In this document: piece by piece, positions 1 through 9,794 of the stretch
Layout: each line of letters begins with the position of its first letter
Numbering within the stretch: the stretch's first letter is position 1
NCBI GenBank assembly: GCA_013339895.1
Contig: JABACO010000012.1
Coordinates: forward strand, 9,694,458-9,758,457
Length of the DNA: 64,000 nucleotides
Source of the DNA: Ephydatia muelleri
Taxonomy: Eukaryota; Porifera; Demospongiae; Spongillida; Spongillidae
Direction: 5' to 3'
Made by a program: the position numbers and the translations under genes
Notes under the pieces: model-generated
Seen by the model: the letters and a program-made list of their open reading frames with translations, nothing else
Database searches by the model: none
What the model was told of the DNA's origin: nothing

Positions 1-695
1 CACAGGAAGTCCACACAAGAGAAGGTCACCCCTTCGTCCCCCCTCTTCAGGGCCTTCAGCACTTTGAAACCCATGACATCTTTGAAACTGAAAGGACAAG
101 GTCACATGAGCCGGCAGGAGAGGTCAAACGGGTTGGGTGCATACTTTGGCAGAGTTGTAAAGGCCTCGAATCCTGCCTTGGACGCCACCAGCCTCCTGAG
201 GGCATGGAACTGCGCCTCCAGCTCCTCGTTGGACACAGTGGACTGCTCCCCTTCCTTCTGCAGGAGCGTCTGCAGGGCTTGCGTGATGAGCTTCTCCTTG
301 TTCTCTGCAAACAGCCTCTGCAAAGAATAGGGCGTGGATGCCACACCCACTAACCACTCCCACAAACTCACATCCTGGGTAACAGCATAGTTGAGGCCAT
401 TGTAGCTGACGTTGGCATTAAACCGAGCAACAGATTCTGCAAACGTCACGCCTGGAGCAAAGGTTGAACACATGGCAATGGTACTCCATCATGCTCCCCC
501 CCCCCCTCCTCTTCCCCATCCTCTCACCAGGTGGAGGGTTGATCATATAGCGGAGGTATTGGCTCTCCACCTCCTCCTCCACTGGCACAGCAAGGGGACC
601 TAGCCTCATCCCTGACTTGGTCCTCTGCATCTTGACACACACATCTCTGTTGCCAGACGCCCTCACGCCATCCAGAATGGAGCAAAGTAATGCAT

Positions 696-737
<42 letters not shown>

Positions 738-2659
738 AAGCACATCAATACACAGATATATATACACATAAACAATTACTTGTACACACAAATAAATAAT
801 TACATGTAAACACACGTCACAACCACAAAGTTACTACCAGGCACGTCACGCTAGTCCCCAGGCCCACCTGTCAGTACATGTGTACTTTCTGTACTTTCCA
901 TTGGTGTATTCGATACTGAACAGCTGTGGGTCCTCAGGGTACCTCACCAGAGTGTACACCTCTGACAGCGGTCGTACAGTCACCACACTGTAGGTGGCTG
1001 GATCTCTTTCCACTATACAACTCTCTGACAATGCCATGATCCTGACTGTTGGCTCCTGGGGGAGAGAGGGGTCAGTAGACTAACTAGAGAGGGAGGGGAT
1101 GTGGCCTTACCGGGTGTCTTGGAGTGTACTTGAGCACTTTAAACTCTGACAAGGATATCACACACTCGTCCTCACTGCACACACACCCAGATACACAAAA
1201 GTGAATGGGATGCACACATAGGGCACTTGAGCCAACGTACCTGAATTTGCCAAGACGTTTAGCCTGATAATCCTGAAGGCTAACTGACTCCTTACGAATG
1301 CTAAAAAGCACACCCCCCACACACCGACCCCACAAAGGACACACAGACACATAGAGAAGAGCACAGATTATTTGGGCCTGGGCACTCCTATAGTTACTTA
1401 CGCCACATCAAAGCCCACATTGTCTCTAGCATTGGATTGAATCAGCTTCATCAGATCATCTCGTTGATCACAAATAAACATGTGCTTTTGAGGGAAGAAG
1501 TAAGTGTGGAGGGGAAACACAGTAACAGGGGCTTATTGGAGCACCATTGTTGCACTCACCAGCCTTCCAAATCCTCCACTCGACACAATGAAGCCACTCC
1601 CACTGTCAGTCACCTGTGTCAAACACATTGTGAGTATGGTCCGGTCCCCAGACTACATTCATACCCTGGCCATAAACTCAATGTCCTTGAAGTCATACTC
1701 TGCAATGGTACCTCCAGTGCTGTTCACCTGGGCTAGAGAGTGCTTGCGAACCTGAGATGGATGCAATGATCTGATCTCTTGAAGTCACCCATTGCCAACT
1801 TCACATACCCGCCCACCCTCACTCACATACCCACCCACCCTCACATACCCACCTTCACGTACCCACCTTCACATACCCACCCACCCTCACTCACATATCC
1901 ACACTTACCACCAGGTCAACTCGTGCTTTGCTTTCAGGCCAACCATACTTGAAAGCAGGGAACACCTAGCAGTGAAGAGGACAATGTGAAGTAGGGGAGA
2001 AGGCAGAGGTAGGAAGGGGGAGGAGGTAAATGGGAGGGGTGTACCTTTGTGGATTTGGCTTTGGCCCCATCATCAGCAAACAGTGGACTGAATCTCTGCA
2101 AAAAAGCACCATCATTTCAATGAACAATGCATACACTTATCATATAGCAATAAGCCCCTCCCCCAATATAGTTAGTACAACTTCACAAAACACACATACA
2201 CACACAGCACACTACATACCAGAACTTCAGTAAGAATCTCGAGCCTGTAGTCGCTAGAGAACGTCAACTTGTCGTTCTTCTTTGCTGCAGTCAAAACTAC
2301 TGCTAAAGTCTCGACTCCGTGTAAGAAACACGTACCTTTCCGAGTGTTAATAGTGAACTCGTTGCTAGCCTTCGCACTTGGCACGACACTTACCACCTCG
2401 TTGTATGGCCACTAGAAGAAAACGAAACAAGATAGCTTGGGTCTATTTGGCCGTCGAACTTGCCTGGTTAGTGGACTCGTGTGAATTAGGGTTGTATGTG
2501 GCAATGGCGGTTGTACCGATGGACACCACTCGCTTGTATCTGCAGCAAGTGGCATCAGCGCAGACGAAAAGAACGCAAATCTGTAACATACTTGCCCTTC
2601 CATGAGTGCTTAGTGCAATAAAATCTTGATATTTCTTCGTTACCTATCCCACTCGACAT
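1..2659 (-). CDS. DNAJC13: DnaJ homolog subfamily C member 13 (RME-8), N-terminal part, runs off the window start
   Basis: This is the amino-terminal portion of the endosomal J-domain protein RME-8/DNAJC13, which works with Hsc70 and the SNX-WASH machinery in endosomal sorting. The start ATG is at 2659-2657; the protein begins [20 protein letters not shown], close to the animal RME-8 N-terminus. Exon 2 (2539-2464) encodes [20 protein letters not shown] and exon 3 starts at 2411 with [20 protein letters not shown]. Further exons encode [20 protein letters not shown] (about 1030-880), [13 protein letters not shown] (about 665), [18 protein letters not shown] (about 430) and [19 protein letters not shown] (about 315). 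The last visible exon (before about 63) reads [16 protein letters not shown]. This aligns along the first few hundred of the roughly 2,200 residues of the family; the J domain would lie beyond the window. Intron 2 has a GC donor. It is paired head to head with DRC5. The family assignment is firm; exact exon edges are by eye. Confidence 0.93.
697..737. repeat. (TG)n microsatellite in DNAJC13 intron
   Basis: About 40 bp of uninterrupted TG dinucleotides lie inside an intron of DNAJC13. Confidence 0.95.
2412..2463 (-). other. GC-AG intron in DNAJC13
   Basis: The 52-bp intron between exons 2 and 3 has donor CAG|gcaagt and acceptor tctag. The donor matches the strong GC-donor consensus AG|GCAAGT, and the junction joins STNQ to WPYNEVV, as the family alignment requires. 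No GT donor gives the same protein. Confidence 0.85.
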
Positions 2660-2763
2660 GACTGCGGGTCTGTTATAGCCTAATTGAGAGTGGTCATGCG
2701 GAGGTCGCGTGACTATGTAAAACAGGTTTTTCCATTTGTTGTCTAGGTAACCGCTTCGCAACG
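2660..2763. promoter_or_regulatory. Putative bidirectional promoter DNAJC13 / DRC5 with RFX X-box-like site
   Basis: Only 104 bp separate the divergent start codons. At 2738-2751 the sequence GTTGTCTAGGTAAC is a near-palindrome that fits the ciliary X-box pattern (GTHNYY, 2-bp centre, RRNAAC) except that the central dinucleotide is TA. It ends 12 bp before the DRC5 ATG. RFX control of motile-cilium genes such as DRC subunits is known in animals; control here is an inference. Confidence 0.55.
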
Positions 2764-4513
2764 ATGAACAAGGTAAATCGACCCATAATTACCTTGTATC
2801 TTTTTTCAAACTCAAAATTTATGTAGGCTAGACTCTCACAAGATCCACGTTCAATGAGGCGGATTATAGCAGAAGATCCCGAATGGTGAGCCCGAGAAAT
2901 GTTGAACGTCTAAATACTGTGTTACTATGCACATGCAGGAATCTGGAGACTGTTCCTCCACTTGTGGATGCATGCATTCAACACATTGCTGATCACTTCC
3001 ACGGTACGTGCACGCTGCTCTTTCAAGCCTCTCTAAACTTGCATTATATCAGTGCACCCAATTCTGGAGGAACTGCTACCAAAACATAAAAAAATGGTTC
3101 TAGAGAAACTATCGCCTTCTGTTCCCCTCAAGTATGCTCAAACACTTTATATTGCACCATCCAAGTTGACAGCCCCTTCCTGCAGGGTGACAAGCCACCT
3201 TGTCTCTGATGAGGACTACTGGAAGAAGTGCTGCACTACTAGATGGGGCAATTGTGATGTCAGCAAGTATGGCAAGTGTTGGAAGAGAATGTTCTTTGAG
3301 AAGAATGCACAGGAAGCTCTGGAGAAATTCGTACCTGACCAATCAGATCTCAGCGAGGTGAGAGACGAGGTCCACCTTACAGAGGTGACATTTCTTCTCT
3401 GGGTAGCTGGAAGAGTTATTAAGATTATCAAGTCCTTTCATCAAGTGCTTGGATATACAGCAACTATTACCACCTCCTCCGGATGACAAGATGCTAAGCC
3501 ACAACCATGAAGATGAAGAACAGTAAGTACTGTAAACATTGTTCCTTGCATAGCCACATACTTACCAAGTATAGCGTCTTTACAGAAGCGAAGACACTCC
3601 CCTCAAACCGTGTAATGATCACATCAACACGGGCATTCTCTTCCAAACACTGAAGAACTTGGAGGAGCTTGGACTAGCATATGGGTATGTAGCACACCCC
3701 ACCTATGTCACCCCAGTGATTTGAAATGAGGTCATTGTGCACACACAGAGTGAAGAACTGTGGAATGAACTTTGACTGGGGGCTCTTTGAATTCACCAAA
3801 CTGGACTGTGCAAGGCTTTCCAAAGCTGTAGGCTCTTCACGTACGCTACAGGTACTCCGTGTGTGCTGCAGCAAGATGGCCGATGAAAGGGGGAGGGTGC
3901 TCGCCTCTCACATTTTGGATCACCCATCGCTGAGGGAGTTAGGTGGGCTTTATTAAGAGCTTGTCCAGTATGTTTTAACTTGACATCTACAGATCTCTCG
4001 CATAACAAACTAGGCGATGGAATGGGCCGTGCTTTGGGCAAGCTATTAAGTGGACGCACAGTTCTGACCACACTTGACCTGTGCGACAACCTCATTGGCA
4101 GCATGGGAGGGGCAGCAATTGGCCACGCCCTACAGACCAACACTACACTCAAACACCTAAACCTTCGGCTAAACAAGTAAGGCTCCTCTTCCTCTCTCCC
4201 TCCTCTTCACATACACCTGTGTGCAGGCTTGGGGATGAAGGAGCACAGCCCATCTTTAAGGCTCTAATGAAGAACATGACACTCCAGTCGCTCAACATCA
4301 GCAGCAACAGTATAGGAGACATAGCTGCACCAATGCTAGCTGAGGTAAGTGCACTGCAGCAGTGCAACAGTTACTTTAACCCCCAAATTCACAGGTGCTC
4401 ATTGCAAATAAGACCCTTACATCATTAAGCATCGCCAGCAACACACTGGGAGAAGTATGTACATGCATACGAACACACTCACACACACATACACACCATA
4501 AGCTACTCCATTG

Positions 4514-4575
<62 letters not shown>

Positions 4576-4848
4576 ATAAGCTACTCCATTGCATTCACAC
4601 ACACATCTGGTCCATACGCACCCTTATTAGGGAGCCTCTAGACACATAATCCTCCCTCATTACAGGGTAGTGGTCAAGCAATCCAGGAAGGGATGCAAGA
4701 GAACACAGTGCTCGTCTCCTTTGATCTTCGCTTGACAGACATTAGTCAGCAGAGTGAGTACTGTATCAATCAGTTTGTGAAAGCCAATCAAGACAGACAA
4801 AAAGCAAACTCCAAACTCATGTCCACTTCTGCCAAAACCAATAGATGA
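2764..4848 (+). CDS. DRC5: Dynein regulatory complex subunit 5 (TCTE1), leucine-rich-repeat protein
   Basis: This is a component of the nexin-dynein regulatory complex of motile axonemes. The ATG at 2764 (MNK) is spliced to an exon encoding ARLSQDPRSMRRIIAEDPEW, nearly identical to the TCTE1 signature MRRIIAEDPEW. Following exons encode NLETVPPLVDACIQHIADHF, then SDEDYWKKCC and KRMFFEKNAQEALEKFV. After an acidic linker comes VKNCGMNFDWGLFEFTKLDC (about 3750) and then leucine-rich repeats (LSHNKLGDGMGRALGKLLSG; LDLCDNLIGSMGGAAIGHAL; LNISSNSIGDIAAPMLAE). The last exon carries FDLRLTDISQQSEYCINQFV and ends at TGA 4846-4848 (STSAKTNR). This order matches vertebrate TCTE1. One intron (about 4453-4663) contains a long CA tract. 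The gene is convergent with eIF1, 62 bp away, and its 5' end carries an X-box-like site. Confidence 0.93.
4494..4594. repeat. (CA)n microsatellite bracketed by a 21-bp direct repeat
   Basis: Within a DRC5 intron, about 58 bp of CA repeats (4517-4574) are flanked by two copies of accataagctactccattgc (4494-4515 and 4573-4594). The flanking duplication suggests slippage or unequal crossing-over. Confidence 0.9.
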
Positions 4849-4910
4849 GACAGCCCACGTGATTGCACAGACACTGTACAATATATTACAAGAACATTTC
4901 CAATCTGTGT

Positions 4911-5456
4911 TCAGAAACCGTGCATCTTAATTTGATCTTTATTAGCCAGCCCGACATTCGTGAGAAATTCACAAATGTGGTTTCTTTGGTCCCCTTGTAG
5001 CTGAATGACTTCTCCGTATTCCGGATGATCCACTACTGTTCCATTGCAGGCGAACTCCTTCTTAAAAGCTTTCACCAGCTTTTTCTTATCGTAGTCCTCT
5101 GAGATACCCTGCACTGTCGTTAGTGTTTTGCGACCGTTACGCTGTTGTATGCGGATGTGTATAAAGCCTTCGTGGGTCCCTCCACCCTTTTGAGGCTCCG
5201 CGAAGGGGTCTATAAATAGAATTACGATCTCAACTCACGCAGAGAGGTTTAGGCCCAATTCACAGAAGGTTTATCAGGCGACTCACTCACCGCTTTTGCT
5301 AAGATTTAGAATCTGAACATGGCCTTCGGTTTCCTGGGTTTCAGTGCCTTCTTCAGATTCTTCAAAAGGGTCTATACGTTAAGAAGACACCCTTATAGGC
5401 AACTATATAGCTTCTTAACGCCACTCACCGTTCTTTTCCTCTGGTAAGTCCGACAT
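4911..5456 (-). CDS. EIF1: Translation initiation factor eIF1 (SUI1)
   Basis: This small factor scans for the start codon on the 40S ribosome. Exon 1 (5456-5429) encodes MSDLPEEKN plus one base. Exon 2 (5371-5291, 81 bp) encodes DPFEESEEGTETQETEGHVQ followed by ILNLSKS. Exon 3 (5209-4911) encodes DPFAEPQKGGGTHEGFIHIR and then the SUI1 core (IQQRNGRKTLTTVQGISEDY, KKLVKAFKKEFACNGTVV, EYGEVIQLQGDQRNHICEFL), ending MHGF at TGA 4913-4911. The core matches animal eIF1 almost residue for residue. Exon 2 is a symmetric phase-1 exon beginning with the same DPF motif as exon 3, so isoforms with and without it could both stay in frame. The skipped form would match the length of human eIF1. It is divergent with the cysteine-rich gene. 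Confidence 0.95.
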
Positions 5457-5588
5457 ACGCAAGTCAACGTCGATATCTGACAGTCGGGCAGTAATTATAA
5501 TATCTTGAACTTAAAAGTTGCGCAATCGTCACGTCACGAGGATGCCACGTGCCCGCGGCGGTTCCTCGGGGTTACAAAAATAAACAAA
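5457..5588. promoter_or_regulatory. Putative bidirectional promoter eIF1 / cysteine-rich protein
   Basis: A 132-bp spacer lies between divergent start codons. It contains a canonical E-box CACGTG near 5548 (context gccacgtgccc) and a short GC-rich stretch. Promoter function is inferred from position only. Confidence 0.45.
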
Positions 5589-6329
5589 ATGTCCCAGACC
5601 ATAGTGACGGTATATGCCGCCGAAAACCACATTCCCAACGCTTTGTAACACCTTTTCCATAGGTTGCTACAACAGCAGTAAGTAACCAGACCTCCGTCTT
5701 TCCCGTGGCGGCAATAATCTGTGTTGTGATAGCAGGAGTTGTCATCATTGTTGTACTTTTACTCGTCGTTCGAAAGTGTCTCATAGTGAGCACAATAGTC
5801 GATCCCTTCGCATTATTATTTACTATATGGGTTTCAGCTCCGAGGAGTGACTTGCCCGAAGTACAAATTGGACTGTTTCCAATGTGATACGCGTGACTGT
5901 TCGTGCTGTAGAGATCTTGCAGAGCGCTTGGACTGCCGGACACCGGACTGCAGAGTGTATCTTGACCAAGTGTGCCCAACCAAGCAGGTAAGTTTAAAAG
6001 CACACTAATTGTTCTTCCTCTGGTCGTCTCATATGTGTTTCTGTTTCTGTCAATTGCAAGCAATGCACTCTTCTCTGTGGTCAGATATGGAGCTGCTATT
6101 ATTGTTTTATCCTTGTGGATTATTGTAAAACATTGGACATCTGCCCCAACGCTGGTGCTCTCCATGTAAGCTATTATATCCCGCTGCTGATATAAGGATT
6201 GACCCCTCCCACTACACCCAGTGTCCAGACTTCACTTGCCCCGGCTGCGGCTGTCACTGCGCATTGCGGATGCCCGAATGCTCACATATCTCGTGTTTGT
6301 GCTTTGAATGTGGGAGACCCGAAAGCTAA
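5589..6329 (+). CDS. Small cysteine-rich single-pass membrane protein, family not recognised
   Basis: I do not recognise this protein. The model has five phase-0 exons. Exon 1 (from ATG 5589) encodes MSQTIVT. Exon 2 encodes a short Asn/Thr/Ser segment and a strong hydrophobic helix (AAIICVVIAGVVIIVVLLLV) followed by RKC. Exon 3 (about 5842-5990) encodes YKLDCFQCDTRDCSCCRDLA and continues with regularly spaced cysteines. Exon 4 encodes WSCYYCFILVDYCKTLDICP, possibly preceded by QCTLLCGQ if an upstream AAG acceptor is used. Exon 5 (from about 6221) encodes CPDFTCPGCGCHCALRMPEC and ends ECGRPES at TAA 6327-6329. The N-terminus lacks a cleavable signal, so the helix probably acts as a signal anchor with the roughly 110-residue Cys-rich tail on one side. 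All introns are about 50-60 bp with consensus ends, which supports a real gene. Function is unknown. Confidence 0.62.
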
Positions 6330-6740
6330 AAAAAAATGGCTCCTTCTGTGTCGGTTATACATATTTTGTCATTTCTTGCACATTCAACGTCACTTTACAC
6401 ACGACTAGACAGTTGGTGGGGTTCCAAGGAGTTGTGATGTTACTAATGGTGACTTCTAGCGGACGAAGAGAGCGGAGGAGGCTCCAAGGAGTTGTGATGA
6501 CCCTATGTGACAGATACAATAGCAGCAATTACATAGTAATACGACGCAATACGAAGGCTTACAAATACGTCTCGCCAGTCGTGCCTTAACCGCCAAAAGA
6601 TCCAACACCACAATGTTGCTCCCATGACCTTTGATGCTAGCACATAGCCCCTAGAAGCTGGAGGCAAGATCTGACGCATATTAGCGGGTTATCTTTGTTG
6701 CCTTTTACAAATATCACGTGATGCTTGAATACGTAACGGC
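6330..6740. other. Intergenic gap between two convergent genes
   Basis: About 410 bp lie between the Cys-rich gene and the 3' end of the coiled-coil gene. The only structure I see is a direct repeat of tccaaggagttgtgatg (about 6424 and 6483). No gene is supported. Confidence 0.6.
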
Positions 6741-9667
6741 TTAATGGAAGTGAGGCATACACGATAGTGGCCGAAGTTCTTGTACGTTGTGTTCCTTCGA
6801 TAGCTCTTTGGCAAGCTTCCGTTCTCCGTGGGTTTCAGGAGCGCTGAGTGGACGTGGTCTGTTGCCTTCTTGTTCATCCAAACCAAGGGCCACGCCCAAC
6901 TTGGCCGTAGAGCGCGCTTGCACGACAGCTCTCATTCTCTCTCGGACCGAGGTGGATAGAGGAACCCGAGCCCGTTGGACATTGGCTCTGTACTGGCAGT
7001 ATTCCATGGACGTTTGAAGGGCGTGTTTTCGGAGGTCTGCATTCTGTCGCATTAGACCGTCCATTCTGTCGCGGTATCTCGTGTCCACCTCGTGTACTTG
7101 CTCCGCAAAAGCCCGCTCCAAATCAGCGAGCTTTTTGCGCTGAAGACGATAGAGAAATGTAAGGATCATAGTTTTTCAACAGTATATCTAATTGGCGCAC
7201 TGTGTCAAGCAATTCAGCCTCCGTGTTAAGTTGTTCCGAGGTGATAGATTGCAGTACTTCCTTCAGTCTCGATACTTCTTTCTCAAGAGCCTGATTGCAG
7301 CAAAGGTCATTTTGACTGTATCCATGGTTCTGCTCTTACCTCGCTATGCTGATTGGCTTCTGTCAACTTGTCCTGTAGTTCAGCTGAATCTGAGAATTGT
7401 GACAGCAAGGTCTGGGGAAGAGAGCATCATTTGTGAACATGTCCCTCTTGCGTTGTTCACACACATTCATTTCGTGTGTGTGTGCTTCCCGAAGAGCTTC
7501 CTGTTGTTGAGTGTGCTTGTTCTCCAATTTGGTGACCACTTCAACCAGCTGTTGGTCAGCTTTGTCTCTTGTGAGTTGCTCCAATCTCTTCAGCTCTTCA
7601 TTGTGGGTGTCCAGCAATGTGGTCTGTTGTGTTGTGCGTACATGTGTATGTGTGTGTGCATGTATGTTTATGTGTGTACATGTGTGTGCATGTGTGATTT
7701 CATCATATACTTTGACAAAGCTAATATAGAGTGCTGCTATTTGACAGTGGATGGCTCTATATAATGCCCCTCCCATGTCATCACCTTAGTTTCCATCACT
7801 CTGCGATTGGCTTCTTCTGTTAGTTCCATCTATCAGGAAAGTGGCTATAACTTATAAGCCATTCACTAACCCTCCTCCCATTTAAATCCACCTTCCTGAG
7901 CAAACCACACCTCATCAAACTCCACCCCTTCCCCATCAAACCACACCCTTCCCCACCCCCTTTATATACCTTGGTGGTCTCCAATAGTTCTCGAAGGAAC
8001 TCTAGTTCACCTGCCAGGCTACCTGCACATTGAAACATCTCTAAACATTGCTGTAACATACAGTGACCTCACCTCGTTGTAAAGTTTCAGTATTTTTAAG
8101 CTCCTCAAGCTGATATGAAGAATGATTACCTAACTCCTTAGCCCTTCCTTAGCCCCACCTACTTCCTGAATATGCTCCTCCCTTAAAGCTTGCAGTTCCG
8201 AGAGATGAGAATTCTTCAACGAACTGAAACATTTAGTTTGCAGTGACAACATGCCATCAACAACACAACCCTTATCAGATCAATATACTTTTCACATACC
8301 AAGGTCTGGTCATCAGCACACACTGTCTTAAGCAATTTCCTTAATTGCACAACATCCTATAGTTTCCCCAACAAATGTGTGACTTATTTATTTGTAGTAC
8401 ACATTTGTAGTTCAAGGTTCAACAAACCATCTTTGCAAGCATGCAACATTATTTTCAATCTATATGCTTTTGATGTGTGAAGCTATTAGTATCTAATGCA
8501 GTATCTAGTGTCAAAATATGATAAAGAAATGTCCACACCATACAATGTACCTTAATTGGTTGTCATGGTGACTATTAATGGATATCCTTTCTTTTTGAAA
8601 TGTTGCTTCAAGCTGTGAGTAGTGTCTTCGTGCTCACCAGTAAACACCATGGGCAATTCCCTCACCTCCTTCATGGCCACCTCCCACTGCTCTTTCTGTT
8701 GCTCTAACTTAACACTCATTTCAGACAGCTCTCTCTGCAGGTTGGCTTGCTGCTTAATACTTGTGGATAGACAAACCTATAATTGCAAATACTCATTAAA
8801 ATGTTCTTAAAACCTTTCTTCTGAAACTCTTTCATCCAGTGCTGGTGTCTTCTGAGAAGGGCTGGGCACCTGCACCACCTCTGATGTGGGCTTTGCTGCT
8901 TTCTGCGTGTTTTGTATGGGAGGTGTGGTCTGTGAAAGTGATGAGGGAGTGAGGTGAGTGATGCATGAGTGTGAGTGATATAAGGAAAGTGATGAGGGAG
9001 TGAGGTGAGTGAGGTGAGTGATATAAGGTATGAACACCCACTGTGGTGCCAAAGAAGACGTCTGTGTTAATTTCCATGTGGATATTTTTGGGTGATCGTG
9101 AGAGAGTGTAGCCTGGCATTTGTGTCAGTACAGAGAGATGCTGTGTTGGGTGCAGGGGGCATTGTCTTATAAATACATTGCAACACAACGTCCTCACTGG
9201 AGACGGTTTCCTGGTCTTCAATCGCTGTGAGCTATTATGAGAAGCAAATACTAAATACACAACCGTAATACTTACGTACATTTTACCGTGAACTGGGCTG
9301 TCGCTTGGAAACGCCTGATTGCAATCTTCAAACAAATATTAAAGGGTGCGGTTTTAGAAAGTTCGTTTCCCCACGAGGCGCACTTACGCTTCTCTCCTTG
9401 TCTGTATAAGGCTCCGCCCAGCCAAGGGCGAGGCTGGAGCAGTACTGAAAAGAGCGCTGGGTAAAGCAACCGTGCTTGTAACAAAAAACATCCTTCTTCA
9501 AACCTGGGTCGTTTAGCCCCATCTTCAGCTGTGTGTCTTGCTGGACTTTGTGAGGCTTCTTCCAAACAAAGCGCAGAGCAGGACTTGTTACCAGCAAGGG
9601 CGCAGATGCTGCGACTACACATTACGGGCCCGCCAACATGCTGTGCAATTTTCTGTTGCTTCGCCAT
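6741..9667 (-). CDS. Multi-exon coiled-coil protein, family not identified
   Basis: I do not recognise the family. A start ATG at 9667-9665 gives MAKQQKIAQHVGGPVMCSRS, followed by several short exons. A Ser/Pro/Thr-rich part (PPIQNTQKAAKPTSEVVQVP near 8900) precedes heptad-rich segments: KQQANLQRELSEMSVKLEQQ then KEQWEVAMKEV (about 8700), and ELKRLEQLTRDKADQQLVEV then TKLENKHTQQQEAL (about 7550). The long last exon (7160-6741) encodes LADLERAFAEQVHEVDTRYR and MRQNADLRKHALQTSMEYCQ, and ends MPHFH at TAA 6743-6741. It is predicted to be mostly alpha-helical coiled coil and cytoplasmic. The exon phases in the first third are uncertain. It is head to head with TRAK. Its neighbours include ciliary genes, but that says little about its role. 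Confidence 0.68.
8930..9032. repeat. GTGAGTGATGAGGGAGTGAG minisatellite in coiled-coil gene intron
   Basis: Degenerate copies of a GTGAG-rich unit (gatgagggagtgaggtgagt and variants) are repeated across about 100 bp of intron. The unit resembles a splice-donor GTGAG string. Confidence 0.75.
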
Positions 9668-9794
9668 AATTAGAGTTGTGTTCTTAGGGCGTATATTGAA
9701 GAATGTTACGATAATTAGTTGTCGTTCAGCGACGGAAGAAAGACACACGCCGGGGTCAAGTGTTGGATCTGCTGTCGCCGGAAAGCTATTTTCG
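9668..9794. promoter_or_regulatory. Putative bidirectional promoter coiled-coil gene / TRAK
   Basis: A 127-bp spacer separates divergent start codons. I could not find a convincing X-box or TATA box; promoter function is inferred from position. Confidence 0.4.

Noticed and set aside
53-363. Alternative-frame open readings over the DNAJC13 exons
   Set aside because: They are shadows; only the minus frame at 102-473 matches RME-8.
5572-6165. 197-codon minus-strand frame
   Set aside because: It is antisense to the Cys-rich gene, has no recognisable family, and contradicts the consistent splice signals on the plus strand.
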